Shown here: piece by piece, positions 16,012 through 24,433 of the stretch
Layout: every line of letters starts with the position of its first letter
Position numbering within the stretch: position 1 is the stretch's first letter
NCBI GenBank assembly: GCA_900107365.1
Contig: FNPS01000005.1
Span: forward strand, 62,001 to 126,000
Direction: 5' to 3'
DNA length: 64,000 nt
From: Flavobacterium aquidurense
Lineage (GTDB): Bacteria; Bacteroidota; Bacteroidia; Flavobacteriales; Flavobacteriaceae
The notes under the pieces: generated by a model
What the model was told of the DNA's origin: nothing
The model's input: the letters and a program-made list of their open reading frames with translations, nothing else
The model's database searches: none
Translations under genes and position numbers: made by a program

Positions 16012-16638
16012 ATGAAAACTAAAATAGCACTACTAATTCTATTTATTTCAGGCAATTTGTTTGCTCAGGAACAAAAAATGACGGATGCCGAAATTGCATC
16101 TTTCAAGCAGGACGTCAATGTGGTTTCTAAAAAAATAAAAACTTTAAGTACCGATTTCGTTCAATATAAACATATGGATTTTTTATCCAAAGACATTGAA
16201 ACATCAGGAAAAATGATTTTTAAAGAGCCGAATCTTTTGCAATGGCAATACAAAAAACCATACAATTACAGCATTGTTTTTAAAAACGGAAAAATCCTGA
16301 TCAATGACGAAGGAAAGAAAAGCGCGGTTGATATTGGCAACAGCAAGATCTTTGGACGCATCAATAAATTAATTGTTGGAAGCGTGAGCGGCAATATGTT
16401 TGATGATAAAGAATTTGCCATTTCGTACTTCAAATCAAAAGGACAAAATATTGCGAAATTTGTTCCGAAAGATGCTACGCTGAAAAAATACATCAAACAA
16501 ATCGAATTGACTTTCGATAAAGAAGAAGCAACAGTTGTTCAGGTAAAACTATTAGAATCATCTGAAGATTATACCCGAATTGTACTTAAAAATAAAGTGA
16601 TCAATGCAAAAATCGACGATTCAGTTTTTACTAATTAA
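16012..16638 (+). CDS. LolA-like outer-membrane lipoprotein carrier
   Basis: Periplasmic carrier of 208 residues with signal peptide KTKIALLILFISGNLFAQ. The segment FKEPNLLQWQYKKPYNYSIVFKNG is the typical LolA motif (strand, Trp-Tyr-Lys-Pro). LolA-like proteins are standard members of aryl-polyene and flexirubin loci and are thought to ferry the hydrophobic pigment through the periplasm after the MMPL pump. This is a cluster-specific paralogue, not the housekeeping LolA; that reading is from context. Its end overlaps the following lipoprotein gene by 35 bases. Confidence 0.88.
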   Translation: MKTKIALLILFISGNLFAQEQKMTDAEIASFKQDVNVVSKKIKTLSTDFVQYKHMDFLSKDIETSGKMIFKEPNLLQWQYKKPYNYSIVFKNGKILINDEGKKSAVDIGNSKIFGRINKLIVGSVSGNMFDDKEFAISYFKSKGQNIAKFVPKDATLKKYIKQIELTFDKEEATVVQVKLLESSEDYTRIVLKNKVINAKIDDSVFTN

Positions 16639-17239
16639 TTGCTTTCTCGCAATTGTTTTGGTTTCTTGTGGCTCTGTCACTAAAAATTATACGCCTAAAA
16701 AATTAGACAAAAAAACGGTAGAAGTTCCTTATTTTTCTGAACCCAAAACCGATTATGTTTACAAAACCAACATCACGGTTTACGGTCATGAAATGTCTGG
16801 AATTTTTATTGCCAAGAAAATAAATGACACCACGCATCGGGTGGTTTTCACAACTGAATTCGGTAACAAATTGTTCGATTTTGAGATTTCCGACACGACT
16901 TTTAAAGTCAACTCAATTGTTTCGGAATTAGATAAAAAAATCCTGATCAATACGCTGAAAGAAGATTTTAGATTGCTTCTTAAAAAAGAGTACGTGATTC
17001 AGGAACAATTCGAAAACGAATCGGATAACATTTATAAATCGGCAGACGGGAATCGTGATAACTATCTTTTCGTCTCCAAAAAAGAGCAGAAATTAGAAAA
17101 ACTCGTTCGTTCTTCTAAAACAAAAGAAAAAATAACAATTACTTTTACTTTAGAAAACGATATTTTTGCTAAAAAAGTTGTCATTTTACATCAGAATATC
17201 AAATTGAGAATTGAGCTAAATTATTTTAAATCAGAGTAA
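16604..17239 (+). CDS. Lipoprotein, cluster-associated
   Basis: Protein of 211 residues with a lipoprotein signal ending LAIVLVSCGS (lipobox Cys at residue 22). The mature part is beta-rich (TDYVYKTNITVYGHEMSGIF), like the lipoproteins that follow LolA-like genes in aryl-polyene loci. The start ATG lies inside the end of the LolA-like gene (35-base overlap). It probably works with that carrier at the outer membrane, as LolB does with LolA; this is an inference from order and fold appearance. No other family recognised. Confidence 0.82.
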   Translation: MQKSTIQFLLINCFLAIVLVSCGSVTKNYTPKKLDKKTVEVPYFSEPKTDYVYKTNITVYGHEMSGIFIAKKINDTTHRVVFTTEFGNKLFDFEISDTTFKVNSIVSELDKKILINTLKEDFRLLLKKEYVIQEQFENESDNIYKSADGNRDNYLFVSKKEQKLEKLVRSSKTKEKITITFTLENDIFAKKVVILHQNIKLRIELNYFKSE

Positions 17240-17267
17240 AGTTCATCTTAACCTAAACTAAACCAAA

Positions 17268-17882
17268 ATGAGAAAAATATCCTTAATTGCCTTTGTTTTA
17301 TTGATTGGTCTTGCAACCACACAAGCACAAGTTAAAGTTAGTCCGGGAATTCGTGGCGGTTTAAATCTTTCAACCTTAACCAATATTGATGACAACGGTA
17401 TGAAATCTGATTATTACATTGGGGGTTTAGTTGAAATAAAATTCAACAAATATTTTACCCTTCAGCCTGAAATAACGTATTCAAGACAAGGAAGTGATGG
17501 CTCCTATTTTGATGGCAATCCTGGACAAAATACAATACCAAAAGACACAAAATATGAACTAAATTATGTAACACTTGGTGCAGTTGCAAAGTTTAATTTT
17601 GGAGGACAAGGTTTTCATGTATTAGCCGGGCCATCTCTTGACATTAAAACAAGTGACAATTTTGGCCGATACGGGTATGACCCAATTGGTACAGATTTGG
17701 CTTTTGTTGGTGGAATTGGCTACAGCTTACCAAACGGACTAACTTTTGAAGCCCGGTTTAAACAAGGATTAATTGATATTTACGGTTACGATGGAATCGA
17801 TTATGATGACTATTATTATGATCAGGTAATTTTAAATCAGGTATTGCAATTTGGTATCAGCTACACTTTTAAAGTAAAATAA
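17268..17882 (+). CDS. Outer-membrane beta-barrel protein (porin/PorT-like), copy 1
   Basis: Protein of 204 residues with signal peptide RKISLIAFVLLIGLATTQAQ, followed by alternating hydrophobic strands and glycine-rich turns (SPGIRGGLNLSTLTNI; YYIGGLVEIKFNKYFTLQPE). It ends with the aromatic strand QFGISYTFKV. This is the small eight-strand barrel type common in Bacteroidota. A tandem paralogue begins two bases after its stop. It may accommodate the pigment in the outer membrane or be a passenger; context favours the first only weakly. Confidence 0.87.
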   Translation: MRKISLIAFVLLIGLATTQAQVKVSPGIRGGLNLSTLTNIDDNGMKSDYYIGGLVEIKFNKYFTLQPEITYSRQGSDGSYFDGNPGQNTIPKDTKYELNYVTLGAVAKFNFGGQGFHVLAGPSLDIKTSDNFGRYGYDPIGTDLAFVGGIGYSLPNGLTFEARFKQGLIDIYGYDGIDYDDYYYDQVILNQVLQFGISYTFKVK

Positions 17883-17884
17883 TC

Positions 17885-18499
17885 TTGAAGTATAGCAACT
17901 TATTACTTGTTATAATCGCTTTTTTTGGATTCCAGAATGGGCACGCACAAACTTCTTTTAAACCAGGTTTAAGAGCAGGTTTTAGTTTTTCGAATATTTC
18001 AGAAATGAATTCTGATTATAAAACTGATTTTTACATTGGCGGATTCGGAGAAATAAATATTAAAAAACATTACGCATTACAGCCTGAGATAATTTACATC
18101 AGAGAAGGCGCAGATAATCTTGCCAGAATTTACTATGAAGGTGATTCGAAAAAAATTGAATATCGAGATCTTCAATTGGGTTACTTATCTTTTGGTTTGA
18201 TGAATAAATTTACATTTGGACCGGGTATTCAATTTCAATTTGGACCTTCTTTAGATATTTTGGTAAATGATAATTTGGTTCGAAAAAAAACATATAATGA
18301 TGTAGCTATTTTAGCTGGTGTTGCCTATCGTCTGCCTTCTGGCCTGACCATTGAAGGAAGGGTTAAAAAAGGGTTAGCAGATGTTTTAGAAAGTAGCTAT
18401 TATAATAATGACGGCAGCAACACTGTACTTTTTAGGGATTATAATCGCAATGTCAATTTTCAATTAGGACTTTCTTACGCCTTTGAAGGAAAAAAATAA
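17885..18499 (+). CDS. Outer-membrane beta-barrel protein (porin/PorT-like), copy 2
   Basis: Barrel protein of 204 residues, equal in length to the upstream copy and alignable with it (KPGLRAGFSFSNIS; FYIGGFGEINIKKHYALQPE; QLGLSYAFEG). The start is a TTG at 17885; it opens directly on the signal peptide MKYSNLLLVIIAFFGFQNGHAQ, and no ATG lies near. The two copies clearly come from a duplication followed by considerable divergence in the loops. The next gene begins 4 bases after its stop. Confidence 0.86.
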   Translation: MKYSNLLLVIIAFFGFQNGHAQTSFKPGLRAGFSFSNISEMNSDYKTDFYIGGFGEINIKKHYALQPEIIYIREGADNLARIYYEGDSKKIEYRDLQLGYLSFGLMNKFTFGPGIQFQFGPSLDILVNDNLVRKKTYNDVAILAGVAYRLPSGLTIEGRVKKGLADVLESSYYNNDGSNTVLFRDYNRNVNFQLGLSYAFEGKK

Positions 18500-18503
18500 A
18501 AAA

Positions 18504-18875
18504 ATGGTTTTAAAAGATTTTTACAAAGTTCTTTCGGAAGAAAAAACAACTGATTCTAAATATACAATTACGATTTTGGTCAATGAAAAACACGAAGTTT
18601 TCAAAGGCCACTTTCCGGGAAACCCCATTATGCCAGGTGTTTGCATGATTCAGATTATTAAGGAACTTACGGAAGCCATTACCAAAAGCAGTTTGATGAT
18701 TCAGACACTTGCCAACGTAAAATTCATGGCGCTTATTAATCCGGAAACAAATCCTGAATTGCGCTTAGAACTTGACATTACAACTACTGAAGATAATCTG
18801 GTGAAAGTAAAAAACACCACTTATTTTAACGAGACTGTTGCTTTGAAACTAAGCAATGTCTATAAAAAACTTTAG
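18504..18875 (+). CDS. ApeI/FabA-FabZ-like thioester dehydratase (hotdog)
   Basis: Hotdog protein of 123 residues. The catalytic block EVFKGHFPGNPIMPGVCMIQ carries the His and the GNPIMPG loop that mark FabZ/ApeI-type dehydratases. It should dehydrate 3-hydroxyacyl-ACP during polyene synthesis. I start at the ATG at 18504; the TTG at 18483 would overlap the barrel gene and add only charged residues (KEKNKK). This is the third hotdog dehydratase-like protein of the cluster and the one with the most canonical motif. Confidence 0.88.
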   Translation: MVLKDFYKVLSEEKTTDSKYTITILVNEKHEVFKGHFPGNPIMPGVCMIQIIKELTEAITKSSLMIQTLANVKFMALINPETNPELRLELDITTTEDNLVKVKNTTYFNETVALKLSNVYKKL

Positions 18876-18877
18876 AT

Positions 18878-19363
18878 ATGAAACTGCTATTAACATTACT
18901 TTTATGGGTTAATTTTTCTGGCACGCCAGACTTGGCTGCCATCAGAAAAATGTATACTGGCGTTACAAAATCAGAAAGCAACGCTAAAGAATTTTCAGCA
19001 AAACTGGCTGATGTTTCTAACAATGATGATAAAACTTTGGTCGCTTATAAAGCGGCTTCCATTTTATTGGACTCAAAGTTTGAAAAGAAATTAAATGACA
19101 AAATTGCTCGTTTTAAGGAAGGTGCAAAATTGCTTGAATCAACCATCAAAAGCGAACCAAATAATATTGAAATGCGATTGATCCGCTTAAGTATTCAGGA
19201 AAATGTTCCTGGAATTACGGGTTACAAAAAGAATATTAAAGAAGATAAAAAATATATTACAGATCATTATGCTGAGCAAAATAGCGCTTTGAAAGAGTAC
19301 TTAAAGGACTTTATTTTACAATCGAAAAGTTTCTCTGAAAAAGAAAAACAATTTGTAAAGTAA
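18878..19363 (+). CDS. Secreted helical protein of unknown function
   Basis: Protein of 161 residues with a short hydrophobic leader (KLLLTLLLWVNFSG), probably a signal peptide. After that it is almost all helix with many Lys and Glu (SKFEKKLNDKIARFKEGAKL; SEPNNIEMRLIRLSIQENVP). The latter resembles one TPR-like pair. No named family recognised. It starts 2 bases after the dehydratase stop, so it is part of the operon. A periplasmic accessory role is possible. Confidence 0.8.
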   Translation: MKLLLTLLLWVNFSGTPDLAAIRKMYTGVTKSESNAKEFSAKLADVSNNDDKTLVAYKAASILLDSKFEKKLNDKIARFKEGAKLLESTIKSEPNNIEMRLIRLSIQENVPGITGYKKNIKEDKKYITDHYAEQNSALKEYLKDFILQSKSFSEKEKQFVK

Positions 19364-19382
19364 GCGAAAGCAAAACTTCAAA

Positions 19383-20561
19383 ATGAAATCCACTTTGTCA
19401 CAGCAAGATCTTCTAAATTCCACTTCCTTTTGTGTTATTGTACCAACGTATAACAATCACAAAACGTTACAAAAGGTGCTGGATTCTGTTCTGGATTTCA
19501 CTCCAAACGTCATCATTGTCAATGACGGATCGACAGATTCTACGCCAGAGATTTTAAAATCATATTCTCAACTTACACAGATTCATCATCCTAAAAATTT
19601 AGGTAAAGGCCGTGCGCTTAGAAATGGATTTCGAAAAGCAATCGAAATGAAATTTGAATATGCGATTACGATCGATTCTGATGGTCAGCATTTCGCCGCT
19701 GATATTCCGGGTTTTATAGAAGAGATTCAAAATGAACCGAATTCGTTATTGATTGGAAGCCGAAATATGACACAGGAAAATGTGCCAAAGAAAAGCAGTT
19801 TTGGAAATAAATTTTCAAACTTTTGGTTCAAATTCGAAACAGGAATAAAACTCGACGACACACAATCTGGTTTTCGACTGTATCCTTTAAATTTAATTCC
19901 GAAGAAATTTTACACCAATAAATTTGAGTTTGAAATTGAAGTTATCGTTCGATCAGCCTGGAAAGGAATTGTGGTTAAAAATATTCCGGTTCAGGTTTTG
20001 TACGATCCGGCAGAACGTGTTTCGCACTTTCGTCCCTTTCGTGATTTTACCAGAATCAGTATTTTAAATACGGTTTTAGTAACCAATGCGCTTTTATATA
20101 TCAAGCCAAGGGACTTTCTTAGAAGAGCAAAAAAAAAGGGTTTTAAAAAGTTCTTTCTTGAAGATATTTTAGAAAGTAAAGATTCCAATTTTAAAAAATC
20201 AGCTGCCATTGCTTTGGGTGTTTTCATTGGTATTTCTCCTTTTTGGGGTTTTCAGACTATTTTGCTTTTTACGTTTGCTGCTTTATTTAAGCTCAATAAA
20301 GTCATTGCTTATTTGTCTTCTAATGTGAGTTTCCCGCCTTTCATTCCTTTTGTCATCTATGGTTCTTTAAAAATGGGAAGTTATTTTGTCTCTACTGATG
20401 CTCCCTTAATTTTAGACAGTTCTATCACGCTTGACGATATTCAAAAAAATGCTACACAATATATCGTTGGAAGTCTTATTTTAGCATCCGTTTCGGCGCT
20501 GTTTTTTGGTTTGTTGAGTTATTTGCTTTTAACGGCTTTTACCAAAAAACGCATTGAATAA
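19383..20561 (+). CDS. Glycosyltransferase family 2 fused to DUF2062
   Basis: Two-part protein of 392 residues. Residues about 15-230 form a GT-A glycosyltransferase: CVIVPTYNNHKTLQ at the start, VNDGSTDSTPEIL, and ITIDSDGQH for the metal-binding DxD region. Residues about 265-385 are a DUF2062 membrane part (ALGVFIGISPFWGFQTIL; SSNVSFPPFIPFVIYG) with several helices. This fusion is known from aryl-polyene clusters. It would place a sugar on a lipid or polyene carrier at the inner membrane. Acceptor and donor cannot be seen. Confidence 0.9.
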   Translation: MKSTLSQQDLLNSTSFCVIVPTYNNHKTLQKVLDSVLDFTPNVIIVNDGSTDSTPEILKSYSQLTQIHHPKNLGKGRALRNGFRKAIEMKFEYAITIDSDGQHFAADIPGFIEEIQNEPNSLLIGSRNMTQENVPKKSSFGNKFSNFWFKFETGIKLDDTQSGFRLYPLNLIPKKFYTNKFEFEIEVIVRSAWKGIVVKNIPVQVLYDPAERVSHFRPFRDFTRISILNTVLVTNALLYIKPRDFLRRAKKKGFKKFFLEDILESKDSNFKKSAAIALGVFIGISPFWGFQTILLFTFAALFKLNKVIAYLSSNVSFPPFIPFVIYGSLKMGSYFVSTDAPLILDSSITLDDIQKNATQYIVGSLILASVSALFFGLLSYLLLTAFTKKRIE

Positions 20562-20573
20562 AAATCTGAAAAG

Positions 20574-20732
20574 TTTTGCCACAGATTAAAGGATTAAAAG
20601 GATTTTTTTTCACCACGACCCAAGCGACAGCGAACTGGCGAAGCAATTCACGAATTAATTTATAATAATTCGTGAATTCGTGGCGAACTGACAAAGATTT
20701 TAAATCAATTTAATCTCTTAATCTGTGGCAAA
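20574..20732. repeat. Nested inverted repeat (hairpin within hairpin)
   Basis: Outer arms: TTTTGCCACAGATTAAAGGA (from 20574) and TTAATCTGTGGCAAAA (to about 20734) pair with a few mismatches. Inner arms: ATTCACGAATT (20646-20656) against AATTCGTGAATTCGTGGCG (20667-20685). The inner left arm is split. ACCACGA at 20612-20618 is separated from the rest by about 26 extra bases containing GCGACAGCGAACTGGCG. The inner sequence is the same as the hairpin at 2310-2380. No coding sequence in this gap. Confidence 0.85.
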
Positions 20733-20751
20733 AAAACAATAAATAATAATT

Positions 20752-23700
20752 ATGCATCACTATTTCTACGCCATTCATATGTTTGTCAACCGAAGAAAAT
20801 CTTTGTCGGTTGTATTGGCTGTTTTGATGCTTTTTGTATTTGGCTTTTTTGCTTCTCAAATTAAATTTGAAGAAGACATCACCAAATTAATCCCGACAAA
20901 CGATAAAGCTGATGTCACAGCAAAAGTTTTAAAACAATTGAATTTTGCTGATAAAATAACGGTCATTTTCAAACTAGAAAAAAATGGTTCTGATGAAGAT
21001 TTAAAAGAAATGGCAACCGCTTTTTCAGATAGCGTTGCAAAATCCTGCAAACCTTACGTAACCGGAATTCAGGGAAAAATTGACGAAGAAAATATTCAGG
21101 AAACTATTAATTTTGTCTACGGGAATTTGCCACTTTTCCTGGACAATAAAGATTACGAAACCATTCAGACTAAACTGCAAAAAGACAGTATTGAGGCAAC
21201 GGTTCAGGGAAATTATAAATCGATTATTTCACCATCCGGATTTATTACTAAAGATTTTATTCTGCAGGATCCATTAGGGATTTCGTTTATCGCTCTTAAA
21301 AAATTACAACAATTAAATATTGGCGACGATTTTACGCTTGACAATGGATTTGTCATGACGAAAGACAAAAAGAAATTATTGCTATTTATAACATCTAATC
21401 TGCCATCGAGCGAAACAGAAAAAAACACGATTTTCGCGTCTAAACTAAAATCGATTCAGGAAAATTTAAATCAGAAATTTAAAGGTAAAACATCTATTAG
21501 TTATTTTGGTTCGGCTTTGATTGCCGTTGCCAATGCCAATCAAATTAAAAGCGATATTGTTTTAACGACAACGATCGCGATGATTACGCTGATGCTGATT
21601 TTGATTTTATTTTACAGAAAGATTTTAATTCCGCTGATTATTTTTCTACCAACCGTATTCGGAGCTTTGTTTGCCGTTGCTTTTTTATATTTTGTAAAAG
21701 AACAGATCTCAGCTATTTCACTCGGAATTGGCTCTATTCTACTCGGAATTACAATTGATTATTCCATTCATATTCTCACGCATTATAAACACAACAGCGA
21801 TGTAAAAACGTTGTACAAAGACATTACGATGCCGGTAATTATGAGCAGCTCCACAACAGCTGTTGCATTTTTATGTCTGCTTTTTGTAAAATCTGATGCG
21901 TTGAATGATCTCGGAATTTTCGCTGCTGTAATTGTTATGGCTTCTGCATTTTTCTCGCTTTTGATTGTTCCTCATTTATATAAACCGAAAGAAAACAACT
22001 TTGAACACAAGAAAAATGTGATCGATAAATTGGCTCATTTTTCTTTTCACAACAATAAAATCTTAATTGGGTTTTGTGTTTTAATTACGATTGTTTGCTT
22101 CTTCACCTATAATAATGTTGGTTTCAATAACGATTTGTCGCAATTGAATTTTGTTCCGAAGGAAATTAAAGCAGCCGAAAAAGAACTGGAGGAAAGCACG
22201 AGTTTAACTTCGAAAACTATTTACGTTGCTTCGTATGGAAAAAGCATGGAAGAAGTTTTGCAGAATAATAGTCAGCTTTTTTCTGATTTATCGAAGGACA
22301 GACAACAAAACAAAATCTTAAATTTCAGTTCTGTTGGAGGGATTATGCTTTCGCAGAAGGAACAGCAGCAGAAAATAGACAAATGGAATTCGTTTTGGGA
22401 TGCCAATAAAAAAGAACTTTTAAAATCAGAACTAATTGCCGAAGGTTCAAAACTCGGCTTTAAACCCACAACTTATTCTACATTTTACGATCATTTAGAT
22501 TTCAATTTTAAACCCATTTCAGCTCAGGAATATTTAAAAATTCAGGCGTTGCAACTGAAAGAATTTGTAACCGAAAAAAATGGTTTTTTTACGATTTCGA
22601 CTTTAGTAAAAGTAACGCCAGAACAACGAGATGCTTTTGTAAAATCGGCTTCAGCCAAAAATAATCTCATTGCAATTGATCGCCAGCAAATGAACGAAAC
22701 GTTTTTCAGCACTTTGAAAACCGATTTTAATTCGCTTGTCAATTATTCCTTCGTTGCGGTAATTTTGATTCTGTTTTTCTTTTTCAGAAGAATCGAATTG
22801 GTTATTGTCAGCTGTATTCCAATCGCTTTAACCGGAATTGTAACGGCAGGAATTATGGGCATTTTTGGCATTCAGATGAATATTTTCAGTATGATTGTCT
22901 GTACGTTGATTTTTGGACATGGTGTCGATTTTAGTATTTTCATGACTAGTGCGCTCCAAAAAGAATATACAACAGGCAAAAACGAAATTGCGATTTACAG
23001 AACTTCAATTATCCTGGCCGTTATCACGACAATTTTAGGAATTGGCGCTATGATTTTTGCACAGCATCCGGCCTTGAGATCCATTTCATCTGTTTCCTTA
23101 ATTGGAGTTTTCGCAGCGCTTATTATTACGTTTATCTTCTACCCGATCCTTTTCAAATTATTTTTATCAAACCGACCTAAAAAAGGAAATGCTCCTTTTG
23201 TATTTCGAACTTTTTTACACGGTGTAATTTCTTTTTTCTACTATGGATTGGGCGGAATTTTAATGTCGCTTTTCAGTTTAATCATCATGCCAATTCTTCC
23301 GATAAAAGGAGAAACAAAAATGAAAGGATTTCGATATGTGATTTCAAAATTCATGAAATCAGTATTGTATTCGAATCCGTTTATTTATAAAAAAGTCATT
23401 AATAAATTTAATGAAAATTTCAAAAAACCAGCGATTATTATTGCCAACCATTCTTCGTTTGTAGATATTTTGGCGATGGGAATGTTGAGCCCAAAAATCA
23501 TTTTCTTAGTTAATGATTGGGTTTACAACTCTCCTATTTTTGGTGCTACCGTTAAAAAAGCTGGATTCTATCCGGTTTCTGAAGGACTTGAAGGCGGTGT
23601 TGAACATTTACGTCAAAAAGTAAAAGAAGGCTATTCGCTGATGATTTATCCGGAAGGAACCCGTTCAGAAAGCAATCAGATTAAACGTTTTCACAAAGGG

Positions 23701-24432
23701 GCTTTTTATCTTGCCGAAGAATTTAATTTAGATATTCTTCCGGTTGTGATTCATGGCGCTTCAGAGGCAATTCCGAAAGGTGATTTTGTCATTCACAGCA
23801 GTCATCTTTCCGTTTCAATCTTAGAAAGAATTACTCCTGAAAATCTTTTGTTTGGAAAAAATTACACAGAAAGAACCAAGTTAATAAGTGCATTCTTTAA
23901 AGCTGAATTCCGCAAAATCAGACAAGAATTAGAAGGCCCAAATTATTTCAAAAAAATGCTTCTTCATAGTTACGATTACAAAGAAATTGAAGTCGTAAAA
24001 AGTGTCAAACAAAATATTGAAAGTCATTTAGAAACTTATTATAAACTCAATCAGCACATTTCGGCGAAAGCCAAAATATTGCATTTTGCAAATGATTACG
24101 GACAACTGGATGTTTTACTGGCTTTGCAGGAACCGCAGCGCAAAATACAGTCGTACATTGCTGATGAAGAAAAACGAGATGTTGCCAATACCAATTATTT
24201 CCTTAAAAAGAGAAAAATCTCTTATATAGAAAATCTCGAAAGTATTTCAAAAAATCAATTTGATGTTGTTTTAATTTCGGATGAAAGTTATAAAGATGAA
24301 ATTGAAAAAATTAGTGCTATAACTTCTATTGTAATTTTAAATGATTGTTCGCTACTAAAGGACACTTTACTTAACTTTGGTTTTGAATCTATTTTAGAAG
24401 AAAACAACCTAATCATATTTAAGAAAATTTAA
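20752..24432 (+). CDS. MMPL/RND exporter fused to PlsC acyltransferase and a degenerate C-terminal domain
   Basis: Very large fusion of 1226 residues. Residues about 1-840 are an MMPL-type pump: a first helix near residue 20, a periplasmic domain, a helix block around 280-420, a second periplasmic domain, and a second helix block around 665-840. Residues about 880-1090 are a PlsC-type acyltransferase, with NHSSFVD (His900, Asp905) and YPEGTRS (residues 966-972). Residues about 1105-1226 look like a methyltransferase fold (KILHFANDYGQLDVLLAL; FDVVLISDE) but lack a GxGxG loop. It probably lifts acyl-pigment out of the inner membrane. It starts after a nested repeat, and the next gene follows after 1 base. 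Confidence 0.9.
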   Translation: MHHYFYAIHMFVNRRKSLSVVLAVLMLFVFGFFASQIKFEEDITKLIPTNDKADVTAKVLKQLNFADKITVIFKLEKNGSDEDLKEMATAFSDSVAKSCKPYVTGIQGKIDEENIQETINFVYGNLPLFLDNKDYETIQTKLQKDSIEATVQGNYKSIISPSGFITKDFILQDPLGISFIALKKLQQLNIGDDFTLDNGFVMTKDKKKLLLFITSNLPSSETEKNTIFASKLKSIQENLNQKFKGKTSISYFGSALIAVANANQIKSDIVLTTTIAMITLMLILILFYRKILIPLIIFLPTVFGALFAVAFLYFVKEQISAISLGIGSILLGITIDYSIHILTHYKHNSDVKTLYKDITMPVIMSSSTTAVAFLCLLFVKSDALNDLGIFAAVIVMASAFFSLLIVPHLYKPKENNFEHKKNVIDKLAHFSFHNNKILIGFCVLITIVCFFTYNNVGFNNDLSQLNFVPKEIKAAEKELEESTSLTSKTIYVASYGKSMEEVLQNNSQLFSDLSKDRQQNKILNFSSVGGIMLSQKEQQQKIDKWNSFWDANKKELLKSELIAEGSKLGFKPTTYSTFYDHLDFNFKPISAQEYLKIQALQLKEFVTEKNGFFTISTLVKVTPEQRDAFVKSASAKNNLIAIDRQQMNETFFSTLKTDFNSLVNYSFVAVILILFFFFRRIELVIVSCIPIALTGIVTAGIMGIFGIQMNIFSMIVCTLIFGHGVDFSIFMTSALQKEYTTGKNEIAIYRTSIILAVITTILGIGAMIFAQHPALRSISSVSLIGVFAALIITFIFYPILFKLFLSNRPKKGNAPFVFRTFLHGVISFFYYGLGGILMSLFSLIIMPILPIKGETKMKGFRYVISKFMKSVLYSNPFIYKKVINKFNENFKKPAIIIANHSSFVDILAMGMLSPKIIFLVNDWVYNSPIFGATVKKAGFYPVSEGLEGGVEHLRQKVKEGYSLMIYPEGTRSESNQIKRFHKGAFYLAEEFNLDILPVVIHGASEAIPKGDFVIHSSHLSVSILERITPENLLFGKNYTERTKLISAFFKAEFRKIRQELEGPNYFKKMLLHSYDYKEIEVVKSVKQNIESHLETYYKLNQHISAKAKILHFANDYGQLDVLLALQEPQRKIQSYIADEEKRDVANTNYFLKKRKISYIENLESISKNQFDVVLISDESYKDEIEKISAITSIVILNDCSLLKDTLLNFGFESILEENNLIIFKKI

Positions 24433-24433
24433 A

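Noticed and set aside
21080..21277. Short overlapping frames inside large genes on either strand (for example within the MMPL fusion and ketosynthases)
   Set aside because: They lie wholly inside strongly supported genes, have no family resemblance and no promoters, and are expected by chance.
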